A stretch of DNA of 64,000 bases from assembly GCA_905221615.1 (NCBI GenBank), contig CAJNDT010001313.1, forward strand, positions 248,001-312,000, in the 5' to 3' direction. Numbering within the stretch: the first letter of the stretch is position 1; every line of letters starts with the position of its first letter. The stretch comes from Symbiodinium sp. CCMP2592. Its lineage: Eukaryota; Sar; Dinophyceae; Suessiales; Symbiodiniaceae. This document shows, piece by piece, positions 10,491 to 21,054 of this stretch. The notes beneath the pieces are model-generated. The model did no database searches and was not told the DNA's origin. It was given only the letters and a program-made list of their open reading frames with translations. Both the position numbers and the translations under genes were made by a program.

Positions 10491-10556
10491 CAACCTAGCA
10501 AACTCAGTCGGGACCCACTGCAGGAGATGCGCGAAGAGCGGCTCAGCTGGTTCGGA

Positions 10557-10637
10557 TTAGGGTTTAGGGTTTGCGGGGTTTAGGGTTTAGGGTTTAGGGT
10601 TAAGGGTTTAGGGTTTAGGGTTTAGGGTTTTGGGGCT
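10557..10637 (+). repeat. Interstitial TTTAGGG tract
   Basis: About eleven near-perfect units, one of the most regular telomere-like arrays in the window. Confidence 0.92.
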
Positions 10638-10823
10638 TAATCCATGGGAGTTTTGAGATCCAATGCGAGTCTGCTCGACCCGTTTCGGGTTTGTGGTGTT
10701 AGACACGTTCGTAGCCTAGGGGTCAGGGTTCTGCTTTATGTGGGCTTCGCAAAGACAGTTCTGCTTCCGCAAGTTGCCGAGTGAGTCTGCGATCCAGTCT
10801 CAGGCATGGCAGGGTTTAGGGTT

Positions 10824-11045
10824 TACTTGGCGGATCATGGGACTTAGTAAGTACGGTTGCAAGTACCCTTATTCGGGGATATAAGTATAGTTAGTTACCC
10901 TAATTATAACCCTTGTTACTACGGTTGATGATATAAATCCTGCATGACCCATAATGAGGAATATACCGTAATTCCCATAGTTTGGGGTCTTTAAGGTAAT
11001 GCAGGATTTATATCATCAACCGTAAGTCCCATGACCCTTGAAGTA
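10824..11045. repeat. Family A hairpin split by a nested hairpin element
   Basis: The outer arms GGATCATGGGACTTAGTAA and TAAGTCCCATGACCC belong to family A. Between its GTTACT and AAGTCCC sequence sits a second element at 10,921-11,023. Its two 25-base ends are perfect inverted repeats (outer part ACGGTTGATGATATAAATCC). Removing it rebuilds a normal family A element like that at 18,448-18,537. This is a clear nested insertion. Confidence 0.8.
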
Positions 11046-11475
11046 GCGCTTAAGGTGCAAAGGAAAGAGGGAGGTAGAATCCCCGATGCTGGAAGATCCC
11101 ACACAAGCAATACTTTGGGGGTCTGCCTTTGTTTTGCACATGAGTGCTGTTTTATTGGTCTCCTCGGCTTTCTACGGTTCTCTTACTTTTTGCTGCTCAG
11201 GGCAGGATCGGATCTTGCCCTTCGAAGGGACACGAAACTCAGTAATTCCTTCGGATCCTGTGTTTTAGGGCGTAGGGCTTGGGGTTTATAGCATTGTACT
11301 GTTGTGGGTATAGGGTGTATACGGAAACTCTCATGTATGCTGTGGCACATCTCACAAGCCTCAGCGCCCACGAAGCTATCTCCCAGTCGCGTGACGCCGT
11401 TTCCACTCCGAGCGACGCTGAAGCTGATACAGCTGAGTCCGCAGCTGGACGGCAAAGATAAAAGAATTGCTTCAA

Positions 11476-11580
11476 TGATAGTAATGGTAATCATAGCAAT
11501 ATATAGTAAGACTAGTACATAATAGTAAATGGTAATCATAGCAATACATATTAGGATAGTAAGACTAGTATATACTAGTA
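11476..11580. repeat. Short direct repeats
   Basis: The segment AATGGTAATCATAGCAATA occurs twice, about 50 bases apart, each time followed by TAGTAAGACTAGTA. No gene is seen. Confidence 0.6.
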
Positions 11581-12002
11581 GCAATACTTCGAGTGGCTTG
11601 ACAGCAGGGTTCGTGCTCCCCAGCAGTTGCGATGTGTACGCTTGCAGAGTGCGGAGTGTTTGACCGTGGAGCCTTGAACAGTTCAAGTAGTATAACTTCG
11701 TAGGATAAAATCCGAGTGGGGGCCCAAGGACTCCAAGGACTACTAAACAATTCCTATACAATAATCTACGATGAACTAAGATATGGTACTGTATAGGAGT
11801 AAGGGTGCGAGAAGGTGATAGCTTCGGGGTACAGGGAGCCATGGGATGGAAGGGGCGTAGAGAAGCAATGAGTTTTAAGATCCGTTTTTCTGCCTTCTTT
11901 ATGACAAGACCGAAGGGTCTCGAAGCATTCCGGCCGGTCTGCGTTGCCAACTTGACCCTAAACCCTCCGCCCTCGTAACTCTGTGAACACTAACCTCTAA
12001 GC

Positions 12003-12085
12003 CTTCTTAAGCCCTAGACCCCTAGACCCTAAGCCCCCCAGGCCTTCTTAATCCTAAACCCTAAACCCCTAAACCCCTGAACCCT
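12003..12085 (-). repeat. Degenerate CCCTAAA tract
   Basis: Imperfect CCCTAAA / CCCTAGA units broken by CCCCCAGG. Confidence 0.75.
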
Positions 12086-12507
12086 TCCCTTGCAACCTAC
12101 CTGATCCGAAGGAATCCAGTGTGGGTCAGCCACGGAGGGGAGAAGAAGAAAATGGCGCAGAAGGACCGCATTTCTGCGACCTTGACAGAGTCGTTGCATG
12201 GGACCTGCTAGGAGTTTCTTGCGGCTCTTGCACATGGCTCGAAGCTTTCGAGGGTTTTGAGACTTGGGATCATTGCAGCAGGCGGCGCAAAACAGAGATA
12301 CTCCTTCAGGGTATTGGGATGCGAAAGAAAGAAAGCAGGCACGGTATCCCTGTGTCGCTAAACCCTGCAGCAGGCCTTAAATCCCTAAGCCCGAATCCCC
12401 ATTGCCCAGAGGCCTAATCCGGCTTAGCAGGAGACTGCCGAGTTGGAGCCTGGAGATCGGATATTGCTTTACACCGGGGCATCGGATGGCCTCTTGTCAT
12501 ACAACAC

Positions 12508-12618
12508 ACTTAAAGGATCATGGGACGTAGTAACTAGGGTTATAATTGGGGTAACTTTTCTTGTAACCCCAATTAAGGTACTTATAACCTTACTTGCTAA
12601 GTCCCATGATCCTCCAAG
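12508..12618. repeat. Hairpin element, family A
   Basis: The left arm is ACTTAAAGGATCATGGGAC and the right arm is AAGTCCCATGATCCTCCAAG, with an AT-rich centre. It is followed by CAG, as in the copy at 42,984-43,094 where that CAG is a splice acceptor. A protein-like segment (EPGDRILLYTGASDGL, about 12,443-12,490) lies just to the left and could be an exon. Confidence 0.82.
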
Positions 12619-12844
12619 CAGCCCTGGGCTGTTTCGTTCGGGCCTGGGTGGGTTTAGAGTTTATGTTTCCTTCGGCAAGGGTTCCTGTGAGGGTTCTATC
12701 TGGGCCAGAAGAAAACCGATCCCAAACCCTAAACGCTAAACAGGGTGATAACTTGGGGAGTTGAAAGTTCCGTCGGAGGCATGTAGGGCTCATGGGGTCC
12801 ATAGCCTACATACCGACGCCCGCATCAGCCAGAACCCCAAACAT

Positions 12845-12959
12845 TACTTAAAAAGGGTCATGGGACTTCGTAAATAGGGTTTCAATTAGGGTAACCATAC
12901 TTATAACCCTGAATAAGGCACTTATAGCCTTACTGTACTAAGTCCCATGATCCTCCGAG
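12845..12959. repeat. Hairpin element, family A
   Basis: The arms AAAGGGTCATGGGACTT and AAGTCCCATGATCCTCCGAG bound a third copy, only 227 bases after the previous one and in the same orientation. Confidence 0.8.
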
Positions 12960-13175
12960 TACCGGGCTCTTGTTGAGGACTTCAGTTCGAGCTATCGGCA
13001 GCCATGTTGTTTTACTGTAGTTCCCTGTTGTAGGAACCAAAAGCCCAATTCTTTAACACGAACCTCAAACCTTAACGGTTTAGGGTTTAGCCCTGCGCTC
13101 ATCCGAAATCCAACCTTCAGCAGCTGGAACCTACGGGGGCTTCGTAAGGTCTTATCAGAAAGCCACTGCTATACC

Positions 13176-13322
13176 CTGAACCCGAAACCGCAAGCCTTAG
13201 CCCCCAAACCTTAAGCCCTAAACCTTAATCCTTATCCCTTAAACCATAAACTAAAGTATTCTTAAAACCCTAAACCTTACAATCCTTAAACCCGAAACCC
13301 TGATCCTTAAACCATATAGCCC
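13176..13322 (-). repeat. Degenerate CCCTAAA-rich tract
   Basis: Many diverged CCCTAAACC / CCTTAAACC units, clearly older than the array at 10,557-10,637. Confidence 0.7.
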
Positions 13323-13762
13323 TAAGCCACTGCACTTAGGCACGCCAGACGGCCCAGGAAGTCGGGGAACTGTTGCCTGGATCGTGGGCAGAGATGCGTA
13401 ACAAAAAAAATGTTTGCAGCTGTAGGCGGCGTTCATTGTGCCTTCATGCGGTTGGGGGCTATACTCAATAGTTGACTAGCTACACCATTTGGGGACCCTA
13501 CCCAACTTGAAAAGGTTAACCTTTGTTGGGCTAGGCCTAGGCGTATTTGTGCGTGGAGCCCAGAGGGTTCAGGCATGGGGATTCCTTGTTTTGTTTTTTG
13601 TTTTGGACAAGTTCGGCCAGTGGCTTCCTCTCGCAAGAGTTGTGCTGAGAGTTCGCTTGCTGCCCTTCAGACAAGACCTCACCGATTGTCCAGAAAGAAA
13701 GAAAGCTTCCGCTTCTTGTGCCCTGCAGCGTGTCGTTTCCCAGTTCTTCTCGAGTTCTCGAG

Positions 13763-13779
13763 AGCCATTTTGGCTCAAG
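13763..13779 (+). other. Dinoflagellate spliced-leader relict, 3' 17 bases
   Basis: The bases AGCCATTTTGGCTCAAG equal the last 17 positions of the conserved leader. The first few leader bases are replaced by a TCTCGAG context. It lies 88 bases upstream of the ATG of an intronless 995-codon gene on the same strand, a normal 5' UTR length, so it marks the 5' end of a retroposed mRNA. A chance match of 17 specified bases in 64 kb is very unlikely. Confidence 0.85.
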
Positions 13780-13867
13780 ATCGAGCAGGTAGCGATCAGC
13801 GCAAAAGTCTTCTGGCTAGCTCCAATAGCGAGCACCAGGATGCCAGCTTCGCCGCCTTGCACGCAGC

Positions 13868-16855
13868 ATGCAAATGCGGGCGATTCTCATACTTGTCGTC
13901 GTGCTTGCCGACGTGGATGCGACATGCGAGGTTCGGGGAGTGTGCCCCACACACACCAATGAATCAGAAGATCTTGCCTTCTTGCAAACCCGGCAAGGGA
14001 AAGATGCAGCGCAGGATCTGCAGGCGACGCCAGCCGCAAAGAAAAGTTGGTGGCGGAGGCGGAGGCGACATGCACAGTACCGTCCGTACTACTACCACTA
14101 CGGCCGCTACTACAACCGCTATGGTCCCAAGACGACGACAACGACGGTCAGGACCACAACCTCCACAGCATCTGCCGCGCCCACCACTACAATGTCACCG
14201 GCGCCTACCACGACATCGCCGTCCCCTACCACGACATCGCCCGCGCCTACGACAAGTACGACATCTGAGCCCTTCAGCAGTGTCAGCGCCCTCATACTGC
14301 TGGAGGCCAGGGATGACAGCGACGTCTCTCTCATGTCCATGCAATCATCGGTGTCCAGTGGCCAGCCGGAGCCGGGTTCACCGTGGCCATGTGCAGTCAC
14401 AGAGCGTGGCAGAGAGATCGGGTCCAACGTCGGCAACCTCCCACAATGGGGAAGAACGGGGCCGATCGGTCTCGCCAAAAGCCGGAAGAATCCTGGCTGG
14501 TGGGTGCTGCCCCCCGTGGGCGCCTTTGGCAACGAGGATCTCGTTACGTTCTTCGGTTCGAGCTTGTTCCTCACATTCACAGCGGAGATACTCACTTTAC
14601 TTCCCTTAGACGAACTTTTCCTCCAGATCCCAATGCCAGAACCCATCTCCTGGTCAGACTTGGCCATCGGCCCCGGCCCGGACCCCGAAATCTCCTACCT
14701 CTTCATTCTGGACGGGGGGCCACACAGAGGGCCGGCTCAGGAGGCTCGCAGCAGCGTGGTCATCACCAGGGTGTCCGAGATCTTCGCAGACAAGAGCGAC
14801 TTCGCAAACATGACCATGGAGGTCTTCACGGTGAACTATCCCGATGGAGGCGCCTTCATATCCAATGCGATCTTCGTTGACCAGGGTTCCCCGGCAGAGG
14901 TTCTTGGTACGTCTGGGCGCGTTTACATCATCACAAGATCGGTTGAGAGAGACGGCGCCGGTGGAGGCCAGCTCTTCTTTGTGGACTTGCCCAGCGTTGT
15001 TACCCCAACGGCCATTTTGGAGTTCACAGATACCGGCGTCAACCTCGGAATCGTCGATCTAGTAGCTGCGGATATAACTTCGGACGGCAATCTTATTGGA
15101 GCACGCAGTCTTGTTTTCCGCACCTTCTTTTGGACCCGGCCTTGTGAAACGGTTGAGCAAAGCATGGCTCAACTGTCCTGCCCCGGAGACTATCTGCCAC
15201 GAAGCCGACACCCGGAAGGTTTTTTTCCATGGTTTGGCGATACCTTTGCCTTTGGCACATCCGAGTCCGAGTACGATTACTTCATGTATGGCGTTTCCTT
15301 GGAAGGAGCAAATGTAGTGCAATTTGCTACATTCTACAAGCTCCCTGCCACTCCGAGCAACCCGCATCAATCCTGTGTGCTGCCACAGACAACCCCGTCT
15401 CCAGATCCCAACGCCATCGAGATTCTGCTCAGCAACGGAAGTGGCCAGGAGCAGTTGGTGAGTTGGTACGCCAACTACGTCAGTGTGCCGGTAAGCTCGG
15501 TCACTCTTCGGAATCCACCCGGGGTTGCCTTCGACTTAAACTTATTGCAGCTGGATGCTGGAGAGGTCATCTACTACGAGGCAGAGAATCGCAATCTGAC
15601 CTGCTTCGATCCGGACTTCTTGCGGACCCTCCTGCTGAACATGCGCTTTGATGTCACACTTCCCGCGAGCGATGAGGCTCGGGTTGTCGCTGCCGTTGCC
15701 CAGCTCGTGAGCAATCCAGAGGCTTTTGTGGAGGCTTTCCTTGCGGTCCTGCCGACGTTCTTCCCAGGCATCCAACAGGAAATCTGCAACGGAACGGTCA
15801 CGTCTGTCAGTGCGGTCTTGCAGCCAACAACGACCACCACAACCACGACAACGACGGTGCCGTGGGACTTGCCGTGGGGCTCCTCGCAGCTAAGGCCGAC
15901 ACCACCCCGGCGCCTTGCCATGCTGTCCTACACGAGCTCGCCATCAGAGTTCGTCCGCTTCGGAGGCGTTCTGACAGACGAGGTCTTGCTCTACAGGCCA
16001 CGGCTCGGACCTCTAAATTGGACCGATGTCACGCCCGCGGTGTCGGGTCCAGGCCCAAGGTTTGAGGGCACCTTTGCTTATTCGCCAGATGTTGGTGGCT
16101 CCCTGGTTTTTGGAGGAAGACGCATCGTGGGGAACGCCATCTCCAACTATGCTCCGAACAATGTGTATTTGCTCACGGGTACAGGCTTGAACTACTCGTG
16201 GACAGAGGTGGCCCCAGCTGCGGCTCCGTCTGCACCCAGCCAGCGTCGCTTTCACACAGCAGTGGTAGTCCAAAAGGATGGCGCCTACATGATGCTGATC
16301 TACGGTGGAAATCGCCAAAACTCCAACTTTGGAGGTTTGTATGCATTCTTTCTCGGCAACAGCACATGGCGACAGCTCCAGCCGGACAATGTGGGGCCGC
16401 CAAACTATCCTGCGCCCCGCTGGGGGCACTCAGCCGTCCTGGTCCCTGAGAGCTACCGCATGATCGTCTTCGCAGGAAGGGTCCAAGGGGTATCCACGAA
16501 CGAGCTCTGGGCCTACGACATCGGCGACAGTTTATGGACCCAGCTGACTCCCGCAACGCAAGGAAATAATGGCTGGCCAGAAGTCCGCTACGGGCAAATC
16601 GCCGTTTGGGGAAGCCAGGGTCGGGCGATGATTGTGGCAAGTGGTCGGCGGCCTGTCGGCACATCGCCTACTACCCCGCGTTTCTGGCAGTGGTATGAGT
16701 TCCCAGATCTGAACGGGACCTGGGTTCAGTTCGAGTATCGCCCGGACCCGGACAACGAGGTCTCAGGCAGTGGGGTCTGGGACACTCAGAACCAGACGAT
16801 GTACTACGGCTTCCAGAATGGAGCCGATATCCTCTGGACGCGAGTTTTGGAGTGA
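13868..16855 (+). CDS. Secreted Thr-rich kelch/beta-propeller protein (intronless retrogene)
   Basis: A single frame of 995 codons. Residues 1-19 (MQMRAILILVVVLADVDAT) look like a signal peptide. A basic/Tyr-rich patch (SWWRRRRRHAQYRPYYYHYG) follows at about 58-80 and a Thr/Ser/Pro mucin-like linker at about 85-138. A large middle domain (about 150-650) contains propeller-like strands such as VAADITSDGNLIGARSLVFR. A second poly-Thr linker (about 652-663) leads to a C-terminal region (about 670-995) with repeated kelch-like blades: FGGVLTDEVLLYRP, LVFGGRRIVGNAIS, MLIYGGNRQNSNFGG and MIVFAGRVQGVSTNELWAYD. Several N-glycosylation sequons are present. An extracellular or cell-surface carbohydrate/protein-binding role is inferred; no enzymatic residues are claimed. 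The absence of introns plus the spliced-leader relict 88 bp upstream indicates origin by mRNA recycling. The frame is uninterrupted, so it may still be functional. A family C hairpin begins 54 bp after the stop. Confidence 0.85.
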   Translation: MQMRAILILVVVLADVDATCEVRGVCPTHTNESEDLAFLQTRQGKDAAQDLQATPAAKKSWWRRRRRHAQYRPYYYHYGRYYNRYGPKTTTTTVRTTTSTASAAPTTTMSPAPTTTSPSPTTTSPAPTTSTTSEPFSSVSALILLEARDDSDVSLMSMQSSVSSGQPEPGSPWPCAVTERGREIGSNVGNLPQWGRTGPIGLAKSRKNPGWWVLPPVGAFGNEDLVTFFGSSLFLTFTAEILTLLPLDELFLQIPMPEPISWSDLAIGPGPDPEISYLFILDGGPHRGPAQEARSSVVITRVSEIFADKSDFANMTMEVFTVNYPDGGAFISNAIFVDQGSPAEVLGTSGRVYIITRSVERDGAGGGQLFFVDLPSVVTPTAILEFTDTGVNLGIVDLVAADITSDGNLIGARSLVFRTFFWTRPCETVEQSMAQLSCPGDYLPRSRHPEGFFPWFGDTFAFGTSESEYDYFMYGVSLEGANVVQFATFYKLPATPSNPHQSCVLPQTTPSPDPNAIEILLSNGSGQEQLVSWYANYVSVPVSSVTLRNPPGVAFDLNLLQLDAGEVIYYEAENRNLTCFDPDFLRTLLLNMRFDVTLPASDEARVVAAVAQLVSNPEAFVEAFLAVLPTFFPGIQQEICNGTVTSVSAVLQPTTTTTTTTTTVPWDLPWGSSQLRPTPPRRLAMLSYTSSPSEFVRFGGVLTDEVLLYRPRLGPLNWTDVTPAVSGPGPRFEGTFAYSPDVGGSLVFGGRRIVGNAISNYAPNNVYLLTGTGLNYSWTEVAPAAAPSAPSQRRFHTAVVVQKDGAYMMLIYGGNRQNSNFGGLYAFFLGNSTWRQLQPDNVGPPNYPAPRWGHSAVLVPESYRMIVFAGRVQGVSTNELWAYDIGDSLWTQLTPATQGNNGWPEVRYGQIAVWGSQGRAMIVASGRRPVGTSPTTPRFWQWYEFPDLNGTWVQFEYRPDPDNEVSGSGVWDTQNQTMYYGFQNGADILWTRVLE

Positions 16856-16908
16856 GATACGATATGCCTTGCAAGGAACAGCGCCCGTTTTCGTCGCATG
16901 TAGACCCT

Positions 16909-17034
16909 AACCCAAAGGGTCCTGAGTCCTATGTACTGTTATGGGGAAGACTTCCCCAAATCATAATAGTACTTCTTAGTTCTTAATATAGAAACCCTGC
17001 ATTCTACTATATAGGTACTTTGGACCCTTTGGGT
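16909..17034. repeat. Hairpin element, family C
   Basis: The left arm is ACCCAAAGGGTCCTGAGTCC and the right arm is TACTTTGGACCCTTTGGGT. The centre holds TTCTACTATATAGGTAC and GGGGAAGACTTCCCC. This is a complete copy of the family seen at 9,300 and 34,673. Confidence 0.82.
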
Positions 17035-17144
17035 AAGCCATAGCCCTAGAAATATGCGACCTGGGAGGCTGTGCCGTGGTTTTACAGCTGAAAGGCGCTG
17101 TGGATTACGGCTGAAAGGCTTCACAGTCACAGGCTTACAGGGCT

Positions 17145-17222
17145 CATTCCTTATATCATATTAGGGATCCTACTATAATTTAAGGTATATTCCTTTTTTT
17201 TTGGGATATTGGAGGCTCATAG
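17145..17222. repeat. Hairpin element, family F (left arm decayed)
   Basis: Contains GGGATCCTACTATAATTTAA, AAGGTATATTCCTT and GGGATATTGGAGGCTC, matching the intact element at 52,540-52,638. Confidence 0.6.
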
Positions 17223-18298
17223 GCTTAGGGCTCATGAGGGTTGATTACCAACACGAACAATCGTTAAACAGCAGTATTCATCGTATGAACAGTGGTGTTT
17301 CTAGGTCTAGCATTAATACAGTGACAAGTAACGGCAGTCGAAAATAGTACTTCTGGCGAGAGCTCCTGATCCCTGAAGCCTGAAGCTTCAATTTGCATCC
17401 GTGTTCGGGTTCTTCCCGGGTCACGAACTCAATGCCCGACACTGCTTTGGCTCCTCGAGATTGCTACAGAGGTCGGAAGAAGTAGTCCTCGCAGTTGCCT
17501 GCACTCTTTTTTGGACGGACCTGTTTCAACCCTGAACCCTAGACCTAAAACCTTGAACCCTTAAACACTGAACCCTCTGCCCCGAAACCCTATCGAGACC
17601 CCGAATTTGTTTAGTCGCAGTAGCAAAACTTTGGGTCAAGACATTCAGAATTCAGTCAACACCTCTTGGTCAAAGCCTTTCGCACCTAAACACTGAAGGA
17701 TTTCCTATTCGTAGCGAGCAAAAGCCTAAACCTGCAAGCCCGATGAGTCCACTGTAGACGGAAGTTACGTTTTAATCTGAGGGTTTGAGGCTTGAGGGGC
17801 CTAGGCATTATAGGGTTTCGGTTACAGGGCCTGGACGCCGGCAGCTTGTGGTTTTTCGTTGAGAAGGATCGTTGAGAAGGAGGGCGGACATGTGCACAAC
17901 CCTCTTCAGAGCGACTTTGGAAACCTAAGACGGGAGGGAGAGAGTGGGGGAGCCGTCTCATCGATGATCTGGAGGTTTGGGCTTGGCAGTGCATGTTGAG
18001 TTTGGTGCACGTCTTGTCAGGTGTTTGTGCATCGTAGCGCATTTACGCCAGCTTTCGAAGTTCTTTACATGGACTGCCAGGTGCCTGTGCCGTGGCCTCT
18101 GCTGCGACGAGCTGCGGGGCTTCGGAAAAAGATCGCTTGGACTGTGATTGACACGAAACCTTGTCAAAGCATTCAGCACAGGCAACTGCAGCCCCATGCG
18201 GATGTACAGCACGTTCACCGGTACCGTGGCCCAGAGGTCCCCAACCAAAAGTCCAGTGGTTGCACTTCGAGCAGGTCCCACTTTGCGCTGTTATAAAG
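17223..18298. other. No convincing gene
   Basis: Contains a degenerate CCCTAAA tract at 17,528-17,600. Short overlapping frames on both strands (for example 17,686-18,042 minus and 18,021-18,296 plus) have no recognised domain. Confidence 0.45.
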
Positions 18299-18447
18299 TA
18301 AGGGACACCTTTAAGGCCTACATACCTACTCTATGGATGAATGGAGCCTTAGGGTCGCAAGGGTGAGGCAGCTGAGTGGGGGCCGATATAGTGTTCGGAA
18401 CATTGAGTCCACAACAAAAATCTCCCACTAGTCCCTTCTAGAAGTAT

Positions 18448-18537
18448 ACTTGGAGGATCATGGGACTTAATTGGGGTTATACGTATAGTTACCCTAGTTA
18501 TAACCCTAGTTACTATAAGTCCCATGATCCTTTAAGT
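18448..18537. repeat. Hairpin element, family A
   Basis: The arms CTTGGAGGATCATGGGACTT and AAGTCCCATGATCCTTTAAG bound 90 bases. The AAA/GGA difference between the two arms is in the opposite order from the other copies, so this one is inverted relative to 12,508-12,618. Confidence 0.82.
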
Positions 18538-18862
18538 ACTGCAATCGACCCCGGAACCCTGCACCATTATTCAGGCCCCTAGCTTCTTGGCGGGTGTCGT
18601 GTCTTCAGCCTTCAAACCCTGAGTTGCAGTGCTTGGGAGTGGTTGCTGACCCTGAGGTTCCATGTGCCTGTCTTAGGCCTCGACGGGCTTCCAATATTGG
18701 TCTAGGGGTTTGGGTTTGGAGGTACTTTACGGGCTAAGTAGATGCTATACTCCTTTTCAGGTACATACCTCAGGGTGAAGCGTTCAACAAGTCCCCACAA
18801 CCTTTAACAGCTCTTGGGAAAGACATTGGGATTCGGTCCGGTACTCCGCCCTAGAGTCTCCA

Positions 18863-18964
18863 GATGTCTCCATCGTAGTTCTCTTTTGGTTGAACCGGTT
18901 TGATTTTTGATATCCTACAAGGTACCCCCCCTTTTCAAAAAAGATGAACTACCATGGAGACTTT
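18863..18964. repeat. Hairpin element, family G
   Basis: The arms GTCTCCATCGTAGTTCTCTT and GAACTACCATGGAGAC form an imperfect inverted repeat. Same family as 8,834-8,938. Confidence 0.72.
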
Positions 18965-19183
18965 ATGCATGTGATGCAAAGTGTTGGCTTTAGGATCCAC
19001 TGTGTGGCAATCTAGCTACCCTGAAACTGTGCCCCACAAGCTCCGAAATGAACGTGATTCTCACAACCCCGCCCCCCAATGACGCAGGTCGGGATTTTCG
19101 GGATTAGTCGTCCTTTCACCATGGGGATTCCGACGGATTGCGATGCCGATGGCTCTGAGATAAAAAAACCGTCTTAGATAAAC

Positions 19184-19312
19184 CCTATACCCCTCAGCCC
19201 TAAACCCTAAAACCCTAAACCCTAAACTAAACCTTAAACCTTGAAACCCTAAACCCTAAACCCCTAAACTCTACACCCGTAAACTCTAAACCCTAAACCC
19301 TAACTTACATCG
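19184..19312 (-). repeat. CCCTAAA telomere-like tract
   Basis: Around fifteen units, several perfect, with scattered ACTAAAC and CCTTAAA variants. Confidence 0.88.
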
Positions 19313-19410
19313 TGACTTAAGCCTGAACACTTCTTTTTAACTCCCTGGCGGCACCTCCCAGAGTTCAATTAGCATGGGGTATATAGGGGTCCCTTTAAAG
19401 AGGTTACTAT

Positions 19411-19461
19411 AAGGGTTTACAGGGTTTAGGGTTTAGGGTTTAGGAAATAGGGTTTAGGGTA
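19411..19461 (+). repeat. TTTAGGG telomere-like tract
   Basis: Five to six units, opposite in strand to the array about 100 bases to the left. Confidence 0.85.
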
Positions 19462-20500
19462 CTATGATATAGGGGCCTTAACGCGAAAGATCCCAATCTT
19501 GCCAAGAACAGATGTAATCCGTAAGACCCGTTCATCGCAGGCCAAGCCCCGAAACCCGCCACATTTTTCAATAGACCCTAGATATTCAACTTTACCAAGA
19601 ACAACACAGGGGAACGATAGACCTGAAATAGTGGAGTCTAGCAGCAGAGAGTGTTTTATCAGGACCCAGTAGACAGAACCGCAACTTCAAGAACACATTC
19701 GGCGACCGGAAGCGACCTGCAAAATGGCGCGTCGAAAGCTCCGACGGGTGAGCTCCTAGCCTCTCGTGGCGAGTCTCTCAGACTGCTCGCTGTCTTAAAC
19801 GCTTCAGGGGCTCAGATGACGATGGTGATGCTGAAGGATGTTGCTTTCATTCGTGGTTGTGGTTGTGGTGGTGGTGGCAGTAGGTGGTGGGTTTTCTTCC
19901 TGTTGACGATGCCAATATCAACACTGATGCTGCTGTATCTTGTTTCCAGTAGCATAGGTCTCAAGTCCTTCTGCCCCACGCCGCAACTCCTCAATCCGGA
20001 AGCCAAAGCCTTCCCAAACAAAAACAAAAGCAACAGTTGTAGAATGGTTGGTAGTGCAGCTATCGTGGAAACAGCTGCATCGAATCCAACAGTGGCCTTT
20101 CCTATCGACTTGGCGCAAGGATCCTGCCAACCCCGCAAGTCCGAACCCCTTCCCAACTCCCTAGAAGAGCTCGATTACCGAAACTAGCAGCAGCATCCTG
20201 GCATGAAGGCTCCTAAACAAGGCAGCCCATGGTAGCCCCAAGCCTCTTACCTGCGCGTCTTCACGTTCCCCAGTCGTCTGCCCCGTCGGCAGTGATTCAG
20301 GTGCATAGTACTGAAGCGGACGACTGAGATGGACAAGGACAGCTTGTCGGAGTTCTGCACAGTACAGTAAAGCTCTGGCTCCGCTTTTTCTTGTACCCAC
20401 AGGATCAAAAGCTGATCGCATTTCTGGATTGTTTAGGCTGGCCTTGCATTTGCGTTGCGTGTGTGTGTGTGTGTGTGTGTGCTTGTTGCAATTTTGTTGC
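19462..20500. other. No confident gene; 178-codon frame at 19,651-20,187
   Basis: A plus-strand frame of 178 codons contains a Gly/Cys-rich stretch and one hydrophobic segment (about residues 80-100). It has no recognised family and could be intronic. A (TG)n run lies at 20,457-20,481. Confidence 0.3.
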
Positions 20501-20517
20501 AAAAATGTCGTTGTGGC

Positions 20518-20787
20518 AGAGGCCCAGACGCAGATGTCGATTCTGCGCAGCAGCTTCTCGAGTCTCACAGCTGGGACCTGCAGGCTCCGAGTCCTTTTTC
20601 GACATGTGAGAGCCCTCAAAAACGGGCCTTGCAGGCAGCTCTTGAGACGGTCACAGGAAGGGGGCAAACGGCCACTCGGCTTCTCCTTGATGCGTGGCAG
20701 CATCACCTCTCGCATGATCCCGCCCCCCCGCTGCTAAGGCCGTCTCTGCAGAGGTGCCATGCATCCGGCCCCGCAGTGTTACGGTAG
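20518..20787 (+). CDS. Possible exons with a UBA-like helix segment
   Basis: After a splice-like TGTGGCAG the frame reads GPDADVDSAQQLLESHSWDL. The piece A-x-x-LLESHSWDL resembles helices 2-3 of UBA-like ubiquitin-binding domains (family form roughly A-x-x-FLExxxWDLxxA). The same frame continues with helical ALQAALETVTG and LLLDAWQHHL segments to a stop at 20,785. The domain would be incomplete, so a first helix would have to lie in an upstream exon that I cannot find. It sits immediately upstream of the 1,009-bp duplicated block and may belong to the same host gene. Confidence 0.25.
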   Translation, partial: RGPDADVDSAQQLLESHSWDLQAPSPFSTCESPQKRALQAALETVTGRGQTATRLLLDAWQHHLSHDPAPPLLRPSLQRCHASGPAVLR

Positions 20788-21054
20788 AAATGTTGTAGCC
20801 TCGAAGGTGCCGCTGCAGACGGATGAGGCCAGACCGCCTATGAGAACCGGCAGCCAACTCAGAATTTTCCCCAGTGTCGTCATGATCATGTCTCCCCCTC
20901 GCAACAGCCCGAGGCTTCGTGGACAGGCTCATCCATTCTCCCGAGGAGGTTGTTGTTTGATGTCACATAGCCGTCACATCCGCATCGAGTTGGCACAGCC
21001 GTTTCATATAGTTCTCGATAGAACTGTCCATAGCAGGATGATGAGGCCATCGCG

